Of a stretch of DNA of 64,000 nucleotides, positions 37,461 through 47,480 are shown piece after piece (the stretch's first letter is position 1; each line of letters opens with the position of its first letter). Below the pieces are notes generated by a model, which did no database searches, was not told the DNA's origin, and saw only the letters and a list, made by a program, of their open reading frames with translations. Source of the DNA: Lunularia cruciata (lineage: Eukaryota; Streptophyta; Marchantiopsida; Lunulariales; Lunulariaceae); contig OX419755.1 of NCBI GenBank assembly GCA_948567375.1, positions 76,964,931 through 77,028,930 of the forward strand. Direction: 5' to 3'. Both the position numbers and the translations under genes were made by a program.

Positions 37461-37999
37461 TCGTGCAAACACCAAAGGGCCAAGAATGAAGCTTGATCCA
37501 AAGGGACAAGAGATTTCTTTCATTGGATATATTTTAGAGCCCAAAGCCTCAGATTATATGATCAAAAGAAGAACTAGATAGTCATGAATTTACAAATGTC
37601 ATGTTCAAAGAGGAGGAACTTGATCATCTATGGCTATAGATGCTAATATGAAGAGATATGACAAGCAAGCCAATGTTAGAATGAGCATTGATGAGGTAGA
37701 AGCAAAATTTTGATAAAGAGTCTCCACAAGCTTCTAAGGAGTCTACAGAGCAATCTACATAAGAATCAGCAAGTGAGACTAGCATTTGTTCACTTCAAAA
37801 AGAAAGTGAGAGCAATCACAAACTTAATTCGCAAGTGAGCTCAACTTCAACCACTCAAGATAGAGAAAATTGTAGTGGTGGGAGAATTAGATGATAATCA
37901 CAAAGACTTGGTGAGTGGGATTATGGTCAGACATCTTATGGTTGCATTGTTGCAGCAAAGATTGAAGGAGGAGATGTAAATTCAGATCAAGTTCATTTC

Positions 38000-39470
38000 A
38001 TTGGTCATTGTTCATTTCTAAGATGCAATGCAATCACCTGTGTGGGTGAATGCCATGGATGATGAATTCAAGTTATTTAAGCAAATGAAGACTTGGAAAC
38101 CAATAGCATTGCCTCAAGGGAGAAAAGTAATCAAATGTAAGTAGGTTTATCAAACCAAGCTTGATGCTAAGTGCAACATCTCAAAGCACAAGGCTAGACT
38201 TGTAGCCAAGGGATATTCTCAACTTGTTGGAATTGAAGATGAGGAGAAATTTGCTCCAATTGTTAAGTTTGATCAATCAGATATGTTTTTTCACTAGCTG
38301 CAATGGAAGACATGGAGATAACACAATTTGACATCAACACAATTTTTTTAAATTGAGATTTGCATGAGGTAATTACATGAAGTAACTACAAGTATACATA
38401 GAAGGTTGAAAGGAGAAGAGCATTTGTAAATTGCTGAAGAGTCTTTATGGCTTTAAGCAGGCCTCAAGGAATTAGAGCCAAGATTTTGATGACTTTGTGA
38501 GGTATGAGTTGCAAACAAAATTTTTTGATCCTTGTGTGTATTATGGATGTGGTGTAATACTCACTATCTTTGTAGATGATGGACCAATTTGTGGGAAAGA
38601 TGTTTCCTATATTGCTACCATGTTAGGTCACCTTGGTAGAGAGTTTGAAGTTACATATGGAGAAGCAAAATGCTATGTAGGACTTCAGGCTTTTTGTGAT
38701 AGAGAAAAACTCAAAATCAGATTGACTCAAGAAAGATATGTAGAGTCAATCATAAATAAATTCAATCTTGGAGATACATATCTAGTTGCTACTCTTGTAA
38801 ATCCATATGCTAGATTACAAGTGGAAGAAAGTGAACCAATTAGAACATCCTACCAGGAAGTAATAGGATGTCTAATGACAAGTACAGGAATTGACATAGC
38901 TTATGCTCTTAGCACAATCAGTTCTAATCCTTCATCTCAACACGGGAAAGTAGTGAAGAGAATTTTCAAGTACCTCAAATGTACTTTGGATTATGGATTA
39001 AAAATTTAGTGGAGGTTTTGATGGTGCTAATACTCTAGCTGGATACTTTGATGTTGATTTTGCGGGTGACTTAGATAATAGAAAGTCATGTAGTGGTTTC
39101 ATATTCATGATAAAGGGTGGGTCAACAACAACAATGCATTGTCATTTCTACCCCAAAGGTACATAACAACATGTTTAGTTGCAAATGAAGCAATATGGCT
39201 CTGCAGGTTACTCAAGGAACTACAATTTGGACAAGATGGTCCAACTCATATGTATAACAACAACAACAAGAGTGCTATCAAGCTGGTGTATAATCCAGAG
39301 TTTCACAAGAGAACCAAGCACATTGAGATCAAATATCACTATGTGAGAGAGCAGCAAGAGAAACAGGAAATCTATTTCAAGTACATCAACACCACAATCA
39401 GATTGTAGATATATGTACAAAATCTTTACCAAAAGATAAGTTTGGTAAGTTTAGAAATTTGATTGGAGTA
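38000..39470 (+). pseudogene. RT and RNase H region of copia C1
   Basis: The RT begins with 'WVNAMDDEFKLFKQMKTW' at about 38041-38094 and has 'HKARLVAKGYSQ' at about 38188-38223. A well-kept segment at 38497-39009 contains 'LTIFVDDGPICG' (motif C), then 'LTQERYVESIINKFNL'. RNase H follows, with 'HKRTKHIEIKYHYVRE' at about 39304-39351 and the terminal 'LPKDKFGKFRNLIG'-type word. It is a decayed fossil; the wording is typical of plant copia. Confidence 0.85.
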
Positions 39471-39495
39471 CTACCAAGTCTTCAAGGAGTGGGAG

Positions 39496-40100
39496 CGTTG
39501 AAAGTACATTTCAAATGGTAGTACATATGACATTGATATAGCATGTACCTACACTATGGTTTATGGTTTGTACCTAGCATCTAGCACCCAAGGGCAGCAC
39601 ATTAGATATGGTTAGAGTATTTAGGTTTTACCTTTGAGAGAGTAGTGGTTCATTCCATCAAGATGCTGGTGGCATAGTTAAGAAGCTTGAGTAGTAGGAT
39701 ATGTGAACAGCAGCCTTGAGAAGCAAGGCCAGACATCATGGCCAAGTTTTTCATTAGATTAGAACATGTATATTAGCATGCAGGTATTTCATTCCTCACT
39801 TCATGCGACTAGATTTGCAACAAGGGGAAAATGGAAGAAATGATTTACATACCTTTCTTTGTTCCTTGTATGTTGGAAATGCTGTGCAGATTTGCATCAG
39901 TATTTAAGACAGTTTTCAACAAACTTTTGTGCAAGACTTGTACATCTTTTTACAATCTGTTACTTGCAGCTTTTTGCACACTAACTTGGAGTGGAATGTC
40001 TTTGGCTCCATCAGGATAGTAAACTGTCAAGCAAGGAGCGAGGCGGCTATATATGCAGTCTGACATATCTATATCATCAATCTCATTCTTCAATGTTAAG
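39496..40100 (+). repeat. 3' LTR of copia C1 (right end approximate)
   Basis: It starts at 'cgttgaaagtac' directly after the polypurine stretch. The corresponding start in C2 is 'tgttgaaagtac' at 50102, so the original start was probably TGTTGAAAG. The two align over about 400 bases. The right end cannot be fixed and is set at about 40100. 40101-40243 is unassigned before the PLE repeat begins. Confidence 0.7.
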
Positions 40101-40243
40101 ATAACATGGACACATATTGAAGGGATATGCCTAGATCTTCACTGGAAGAACGTCTGAATTGAATGATCAGGGATTTTGGCAATAACCAACATTCTAACTT
40201 CAATTGTCCTAGCAATCCAGTCAGTATGTAGATATATCCCTGC

Positions 40244-41690
40244 AGTTTTTCCCTTATAATTGTATACAATCTTGCCTCTTCAAGTGTATTTTATATATTG
40301 TATAGCACTCTTTGGATTTTTATGCCATGTGGATTTTCATCGTAGACTGATGGACATGTGTCCATTGCTTATGGACATGTGGCCCACCTGGTTCTTCACT
40401 TAACATGAGGTTGCATTTGCCTCTGTCATTTGCCCTATCGCAAGTTCCCCTCATTTCTTTTCAGTCCTCTTACTTGCTTCTCTGTTCATGAGGGTTTCTC
40501 TTGCTGGGTTTGCTGGGTTGGGGTTTTTTGAGGTTTCTCCCACAGTCCTTTCTTGTTGCATCATCAACATTTTTTGCTCCCCGCTCGTGGTTTGCTGGGG
40601 TCTCTCCCACTAGTCCTTGCTTGTGAAGGATAGCAAGTTCTTTTGGCTCCCCGCTTGTCCCTTCACTTGCAGCGCTGCGCTTTCTTGCGAGGAGGTTTAG
40701 TTTGCAGGTCCCTCCCCGAGTAGCGCTGAGTTTTCTTAAGAGGATGTTTATTTTGCTGATTTTGCTGCTGTTTATTTCGTTGATGCTTCTTGTATCTCAC
40801 TACTTCTGTTTATTTTGCTGGTCCCTTCTCGTGCAGTGCTGCATTTTTCTTACAATGATGTTTATTTTGCTGATGCTCATCGTATCTCACTATTTCTGAG
40901 CGGCACTGTAGGGGAGCAACCAAGTTTTCCTTGGCACTCATGAGTTTTCAAGCAGAAACTCGTGGTGAGGGGTACTGACTCTAGCTCAGCTACTTCGGCA
41001 CTACGTGCGGCACTACGTGAGGCACATGTGTTTTCATGGAGACGTACTCTGGCCGTCTTTTGCTTCCCTCAGCTGTTTGGCTTCTCTGGACTTAGGTGTC
41101 CATAGCGCTTGCTGTGATATATCGATATCCAAATCCTCGGATGCTTTGCTCGTCTTCCCTTGTTCTCTGAGCAATTTATACTTCTAGTGCTTTGTCTCAT
41201 CCACCTTCTCTGATTTTCATTTCCTGACTCAGCTCTTCCTTGACCCGTGGTATTTACAAACTATTACTTGTCTTCTATCACCAGTTCATCTCCATCCTTT
41301 TCAGCTGTCCGTTTTGTCCTATTGTATTTATTTTTCTACTCATGTGGGAGGACTATCTCCAGTTTCTTTGCAAGCTGCATCTCAAATATGCGAGTAAACC
41401 CTAAACAATTATTTCGGCTTTCATTTGATGATGTTTCTCATATAGATATGCTAGTGTTTTAATATGTTTATTTTGATTATGCCATTGCTGCAGGTTACCT
41501 TTGCTGCATTCTAACTTCGGGATTTCATACTACTCTAGCCTTACGTGTAGCTTACCTTCCGTGCATTCTACCCTCGAGGTTTAATATTCCTTGTGTTGCG
41601 TATCATGTACATATTGTTTATCGCTCATTTGCAGTTCATGAGTTCTGGATAACCTGTTCCAAGAATGGCTTCCATTCTCGTATACCTATA
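40244..41690 (+). repeat. Left long direct repeat (pseudo-LTR) of the Penelope-like element
   Basis: It aligns end to end with 46027-47466. In the first 250 aligned bases I counted about 12 differences (about 5%), many of them TG or CA here where the right copy keeps CG. It contains an internal partial duplication (about 40725-40905) of a 'gtttattttgctgat...gtatctcac' unit. It ends 'cgtatacctatatat'. The 14 bases before it, 'atatatccctgcag', also end the right copy. Confidence 0.9.
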
Positions 41691-42771
41691 TATATCTTGC
41701 TGGCACTTTGAGACCGCAATGGAGGGGTTCGTGTTCAGACGCCTCTGTGTTTTATCAAGAAACAGATTTTTTGTTTCTTTATACATAGGCCTCACTTCAA
41801 TAGACATATTAGGATAGGTAAGCTCTGGTTCATTCATCATAGATTCTTGTGGGTGGTTGATATACAGATTTTCTAGTAACATGATTGGATTTCACTTTTT
41901 CACTATGGCATTTGTCTTCAAAACTTTCATTCCCAATTTTGATTTCATTGTATGAAGTATGGATGCTTCCCAATTCAGCTGATTCCCGTGTGAGTGTGCT
42001 CACTCTTTTTGTGGTGTTTGGTTGCATTTCTCGTTCTTTCATTTACCTGATAATTTGTTGGTTGTCTCACATAGCATATGTCTTCTCTGATTTTGACTTG
42101 CCTTTGGCACTACTTCTCTTCCCTGACCTACTTCTACCTTTATTTGTGCACCTTTATTTGTGGCACTCTATCAGGCTCTCAAACCGTGCCCCATGCTTAT
42201 TATACACTGGCATCTTTGCCCCATGCTCAATGTACACTAGCACCTTTACCTCTGGCCATGTCAGCCCTTTATGGCCCTCAAGCCTTGCTCCATTGATAAG
42301 GCCACCTCTGCCCCTTACTCTTCATGCTCTGGAATTAAATCTTTCTCAAACCACGTTCTTCCTCTGGGTTCCCTCTCTGGCTCTTGAGCCTTGCACCATA
42401 GTTATGGCCACCTCTACCCGTTACTCTTCATGTTCTGGAGTGATATTCTTCTGGAACCTTGTTCGCCTTCTCGATTTGATCCTCACACTCATTTTGCATT
42501 TCTTGCCCTCGATCACTTCCACATTAGCCTTGACCAAGTCACCAGACCTTTCTAGCCCAATAGTCACCAGGATGTTCCAGCCCACGTCACCAGGACATTC
42601 CAGTCCACATCACCAAGACGTTCTAGTCCACATCACCAGGACGTTCTAGTCCACATCAGCCTTCTTGTTCCTTGCTAACTCACCTTTCCGTCCATGATTG
42701 AGATTCTAGGTTTCTTTAAAGTCTTTCTTGTCACTCTTTTGCCTTCACCTCACCTTGTGTTTACACCCTAG
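41691..42771 (+). other. Leader region of the Penelope-like element
   Basis: Between the left repeat and the first nuclease-side coding. It is pyrimidine-rich and opens long Ser/Leu/Pro-rich frames (for example 41885-42649) that match no domain I know. Near 42570-42660 a short unit 'ccagtccacatcaccaggacgttc' type is tandemly repeated about four times with variation. Confidence 0.5.
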
Positions 42772-42990
42772 ATGAGCACCTCTCTGCCAGGCAACATCTC
42801 TTTCAGATCCATCTCTACACTTAACCTTACTCAGACTTTCCCTTTCCCTCCGGGTAGGATTGATTGGCCCACAATCAGGACACATTTGCTCACCAACCAT
42901 TTTTCTACAGAACCGGATCCCATTCTACAGCAGTTAAGGGCTTTGAGATTTTGCCATATAGGATAGGTTTTGTTTCTTCACCCCTTATAT

Positions 42991-43056
42991 GACTTGGGCG
43001 TTATCTATATCATTTATTCCTTGCATAATGGCAAATGCTATGTGGGCCAAACTGCG
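42991..43056 (+). pseudogene. GIY-YIG endonuclease signature of the Penelope-like element
   Basis: The plus strand reads 'DLGVIYIIYSLHNGKCYVGQT'-type sequence: a G-x-I-Y half, about 10 residues, then Y-V-G-Q-T. These are the two halves of the GIY-YIG nuclease core. In PLEs this nuclease nicks the target for target-primed reverse transcription. Here it lies about 1.8 kb upstream of RT motif A. Sequence just before it (42772-42966) is weakly coding. It belongs to a broken copy. Confidence 0.75.
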
Positions 43057-43092
43057 GGTTTTGCTTTTTAAAGATTCCAACAACACTGCTGC

Positions 43093-43779
43093 TTGGGAAA
43101 GTCTCTCTCTGTTCTTTGGTCTTCTACCTTTGACTTTACTCCCTTGATGGCCACAATGGACAAATTTAGGTTTCATGACTTCCGTCTATTCCCTATAGTC
43201 CAAGTACCTCCAGGTACTAGTTTTAGAGATTTTGCTAACCCAGAGGAGCTCTTTTGGATCCATCTCCTCAACTGTTGGGCTCCTCGTGGGTACAATGTTT
43301 GTGGCAGAGCATCTCACATTGATTGCCGGAGTAATATGAGAGAAACCACACTTCTCCTCTCTTCTGTCACCCCTTCTGTTTCTTCTTTCGTGACTCTTTC
43401 TCCCCTTTCAACATCCCCTATGGCCAACTTTCCCATTTCTAGAAGATATGCCTATAGAGATTACCTCTGTCAAATTTCTCATCTATTCTTCTTGTTTGAC
43501 TCTGATACCCTCTCTGACTCCTCTCTTGCACATTTTTGCATTTGTAATTTGTTGAGGATTATTCACGTCCTTAAAACTACTTCTTTAGTGGTTTTACTTA
43601 GGACTGAGTTGGATATCACTACACTCCTCAAACACCTTTTGCTCTTCCTGTCTCCATACCTCTCGCATCGCAGATCCACTCCAGACATTTGTCCCACCCT
43701 TCGCATTTTCCCTTTCACCTCTAAGGAGATAGACAAGGTCCGCTTACAAGCTTTGTTGAGAGATCCAAAATTTTTATAG
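43093..43779 (+). pseudogene. Linker region between GIY-YIG and RT of the Penelope-like element
   Basis: A long open stretch contains 'EELFWIHLLNCWAPRGYNVC' near 43243-43302, with Leu/Ser-rich sequence after it. In permuted PLEs the region between nuclease and RT carries conserved but poorly characterised sequence. I cannot assign a domain. Confidence 0.5.
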
Positions 43780-44238
43780 CTTTACCTCTAGGTACTCCTT
43801 TTACTATCCCCATTGTTGCTTTTAAGTATGGTAAAACTCTAGGCCGTTTACTCTTTAACTTTACCTCCCTTTCATGGAAATTATCACATTTTTCTTCCTA
43901 TCCTTCTCCTTGCAGTTGTCTTCAACATCCAGGTTTCATTAACCCTTCACACAGGCATGTCATTACAGCATCGCTTCACATTTTACCTTCCACCAACATT
44001 TCACTTCTCTTCTCCAGAGGAACAAAGTTTTGGATTTTGCACACCTCTCCTCCCTCTACTTTCATTGCAATTCAAACTTGTATTCATAATTTTGTTCTTC
44101 ATTACGAAGCCATATTGTGCACCACATGCATTTTTGACCAATGGAAAGTCACCATCCTACAAAAGGTTAAACTTTTACTCAATCTCCCTCCCATGCATGA
44201 TGATTTCAATTCTGTCTATCTGATTTTCCTTTCTCCAC

Positions 44239-45760
44239 ATGATCAAAAACTTCTTGCTCATTTCAAGTCCCATTTCATTATTACTTTTATGGACAAGTGT
44301 CCCAACAATTTTGTATTTGTTTGCCAACACTTTTACATTCAAACTTTACTCAACAAGCTTCATTCTCCTTCAGCAACCTATAAACTCTCATTGCTTCCTC
44401 AAAACCAACTTTTACTTTCTCACCACCGTTTCAATACCTCTCAAGGATTTTGTGCTTCCAAGAATTCTGAGAGACTCCCTTACTTCTGCTACGCTTGGAA
44501 ATTCCATAAGTCTCCCATTGCTCCTCAGTTCATTGCAGCAGGCTACTCCACTTCCTTGTCTGAACTTTCTCGTTGGCTGAGCTCATCCTTCAAAGCATTG
44601 CTACCTTCTACAAACACCCTCTGTCGGCATGAATTCTTACAAGTGGGGCTGATGGTCAACTCTAGCTGGATCTTGGACGACTCTTTTGTCATTCTTGTTT
44701 TATTTGAGCGGGTGCAAAGACTGCGCAAGAGCAGATCCTCTTCTCCCACAGATTTTGGTTTGCAACAGACTCCTGCAACCTTGGAAAAGGTTCTTTTTCA
44801 AAGTTTTGATTTCACCACCCTTTATACTAAGATCCACCTCCATGATCTCAAGACAAGATTGTCTACTCTCATCAGATCTATTTTCCATTATAGGTTCACT
44901 CTGTATAGGGAAATTGTGTTACTAGTTGAGACCTCTACACTTGAATTTAAATATAGATGGCTTAAAAACCAAAACAAATATCTCTCAATCGGCAAAACAT
45001 CTCAAATTTATGGCGGTTGATGAGGACTGTCTTATCTGTTGGATGTTATTCCTTTTTGATAACCTCTACATCACTTTTGGAAATAAGCTCTTCCGTCAAG
45101 AGATCTGGACTCCCATGGGGACACCTTGTGCTGTCTTTGTGGCTAATCTATACCTCTTCACCTATGAACTTGATTTCATTTGCAGATTGCTAGATGCCAA
45201 TGATGTCGCTCTGTTGTACTACCTGTCCCATGTTCAAAGATATGTTGATGATCTTTTGGTGGTTGGCTCGGGACTCGATCATTTTATGGATTTTATGTAT
45301 ATGGATGATGCTGCTAGAGGTGGCGGGATCTATCTCAGACTCTTGTGTGAGCTAGTTTGAACTCATTTTGGCACTCACTATGATTATCTTGACTGTCGTA
45401 TTACTCAGGACAACTTCAATATCTTTGTCTCTATCTATAATAAGAAAGAGCTGCCTCACTTTGCTCACATCAAGACAATCTTGCTTCCTCATGTTCTGTC
45501 AAACATTTCCTCTAAATGTAAACTAGGGATTATAAAATCCAAGTGTGTTTGATATAGACGGATCTGTAATTCCAAAAAGTCATACCTTTTAGCTTGTAGA
45601 AAACTTATAAATAGCTTTATCTCCGAGAATTACCCACTTCACATGATCCAGAAAATTTTTTGCTCAGTCTTACGAATGGAAAAAGATATCCATGGTTATC
45701 ATGGGCTTAGTATCTATAGAGATTTAAGAACATCTATTCTTTCTGCCAGACAGGTAGCTC
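44239..45760 (+). pseudogene. Reverse transcriptase of the Penelope-like element, broken copy
   Basis: Blocks in order: 'DKCPNNFVFVC' (44292-44324); 'WKFHKSP..PQFIAA' (44496-44540), the PLE counterpart of RT motif 2; motif A 'DFTTLYT' (44808-44828); 'NLYITFGNKLFRQ' (about 45061-45099) and motif B 'TPMGTPCAVFVANLYLFTYE' (45109-45168); motif C 'RYVDDLLVV' (45238-45264); then a thumb-side region (45361-45760) with 'LPHVLSNISSKCKLGII' and 'YRRICNSKKSYLLACRKL'. Both catalytic Asp of motif C and the motif A Asp are present. No second GIY-YIG domain is seen after it. The wording matches the permuted (Naiad-like) branch better than canonical Penelope/Poseidon. It is broken in several places. Confidence 0.85.
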
Positions 45761-46026
45761 AAGTTTGAACCCACTAGTACTTTTTACTGCAGGCTTGGAT
45801 ACCATACCTTTGATCAGGAGTTGTACTTGACTTCTTTTTTCATATATACACTATCTATGATCATTTGCACTTCAAGAGTTCTGGATAACTTGTTCCTAGA
45901 ATGGCTACTGTTCTCGTATACCTATATATACTATCTATGGTCTATCATTGGGCTTAGTATATATAGAGATCTGACAACATCTGTTTCCTTCTGCGAGGTG
46001 GGGGGCTCATTTTTGAGCCCACCATT
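45700..46026 (+). repeat. Short duplication carrying an extra copy of the repeat end
   Basis: 'gggcttagtat.tatagagat' occurs at about 45707 and again at about 45952. Between the two lies 'agttctggataact...cgtatacctatatat' (about 45876-45929), a third copy of the terminal segment of the long repeats (compare about 41640-41692 and 47418-47472). This is a local rearrangement at the junction of coding tail and right repeat. Confidence 0.75.
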
Positions 46027-47480
46027 AGTTTTTCCCTTAGAATTGTATACAATCTTGCCTCTTCAAGTGTATTTTATATATCGTATAGCACTCTTTGGAT
46101 TTTTATGCCATGTGTATTTTCATCGTAGACTGATGGACACGTGTCCACTGCTTATGGACATGTGGCACACCTGGTTCTTCACTTAACACGAGGCTGCATT
46201 TGCCTCTGTCATTTGCCCTATTGCAAGTTCACCTCATTTCTTTTCAGTCCTCTTACTTGCTTCTCTGTTCCCGAGGGTTTCTCCTGCTGGGTTTGTTGGG
46301 GTTTCACCCGCAGTCCTTTCTTGTTGCAGCATTGACATTTTTTGCTCCCCGCTCATGGTTTGCTGGGGTCTCTCTCACTAGTCCTTGCTTGTGAAGGATA
46401 GCAAGTTCTTTTGGATCCCCGCTTGTCCCTTCCCTTGCAGCACTGCGCTTCTTGTGAGGAGGTTTATTTTGCAGGTCCCTCCCCGAGCAGCGCTGAGTTT
46501 TCTTAAGAGGATGTTTATTTCGCTGATTTTGCTGCTGTTTATTTTGTTGATGCTTCCTGTATCTCACTACTTCTGTTTATTTTGCTGGTCCCTTCCCGTG
46601 CAGCGCTTCGTTTTTCTTACAATGATGTTTATTTTGCTGATGCTCATCGTATCTCACTATTTCTGAGCGGCACTGTAGGGGAGCAACCGAGTTTTCCTTG
46701 GCACTCATGAGTTTTCGAGCAGAAACTCGGTATGAGGGGTACTGACTAGCTCAGCTAGCTTCGGCACTGCGTGAGGCACTGATGAAGTCTCATGTGTTTT
46801 CATGGAGACGTACTATGGCCGTCTTCTGCTTCCCTCAGCTGTTTGGCTTCTCTGGACTCAGGTGTCCATAGCGCTTGCTGTGATATATTGATATCCAAGT
46901 CCTCGGATGCTTTGCTCATCTTCCCTTGTTCTCTGAGCGATTTATACTTCCAGTGCTTTGTCTCATCCACCTTCTCCGATTTTCGTTTCCTGACTCAGCT
47001 CTTCCTTGACCCGTGATATTTACAGACTATTACTTGTCTCTTGCCACCAGTTCATCTCCATCCTTTTCAGCTGTCCGATTCTTCCTATTGTATTTATTTT
47101 CTACTTATGTGGGAGGACTGTCTCCAGTTTCTTTGCAGGCTGCATCTCAAACATGCGAGTTGCTATCTAATGGTTTCCACGTGACAGTTATTTTGCCATT
47201 CATTCGATGACGTTTCTCATATAGATATGCTAGTGTTTCAATATGTTGATTTCTATTATGCCATTGCTGCAGGTTACCTTCGCTGCATTGTAACTTCGGG
47301 ATTTCATACTACTCTAGCCTTGCGTGTAGCTTACCTTCCGTGCATTCTACCCTCGGGGTTTAATATTACTAGTGATGCGTATCATGTACATATTGTTTAT
47401 CGCTCATTTGCACTTCAAGAGTTCTGGATAACCCGTTCCCAGAACGGCTTCCGTTTTCGTATACCTATATATCCCTGCAG
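46027..47480 (+). repeat. Right long direct repeat (pseudo-LTR) of the Penelope-like element
   Basis: This is the partner of 40244-41690. It keeps more CpG than the left copy and has 12 extra bases near 46779-46790. It ends 'cgtatacctatatatccctgcag' at about 47480; the sequence after it has no mobile-element character. Confidence 0.9.

Larger units (their letters stand above)
36241..39495 (+). mobile_element. Ty1/copia element C1, pol part, decayed fossil
   Basis: The order is protease, integrase, RT, RNase H on the plus strand, the diagnostic copia order with integrase before RT, ending in a polypurine stretch 'aaggagtgggag' before the LTR. It is broken in many places. A fragment of a second copy (C2) lies at 50.1-51.1 kb. 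Confidence 0.85.
40244..47480 (+). mobile_element. Penelope-like retroelement with an upstream GIY-YIG endonuclease, broken copy
   Basis: A 7.2-kb element is bounded by direct repeats of about 1.4 kb (40244-41690 and 46027-47480). Between them lies plus-strand coding with a GIY-YIG nuclease signature first (about 42991-43056). A linker region follows, then a reverse transcriptase with motifs A, B and C (44808-45264). The RT words ('DFTTLYT', 'PMGTPCAVF.ANLYLFTYE', 'RYVDDLLVV') are those of Penelope-like elements and not of LINEs or LTR elements. No integrase, protease or Gag is seen. The nuclease-before-RT order is that of the Naiad/Chlamys-type permuted PLEs. The coding is interrupted in several places, so the copy looks dead, but it is younger than its LTR neighbours. 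It lies just right of the copia C1 LTR. Confidence 0.82.

Noticed and set aside
41885-42649. 254-residue open frame in the PLE leader
   Set aside because: Ser/Leu/Pro-rich translation of pyrimidine-rich DNA with no domain; it is in the element's leader region.
40244-47480. LTR retrotransposon identity for the PLE
   Set aside because: No Gag, protease, integrase, primer site or TG...CA ends were found, and the RT motifs are of PLE type.
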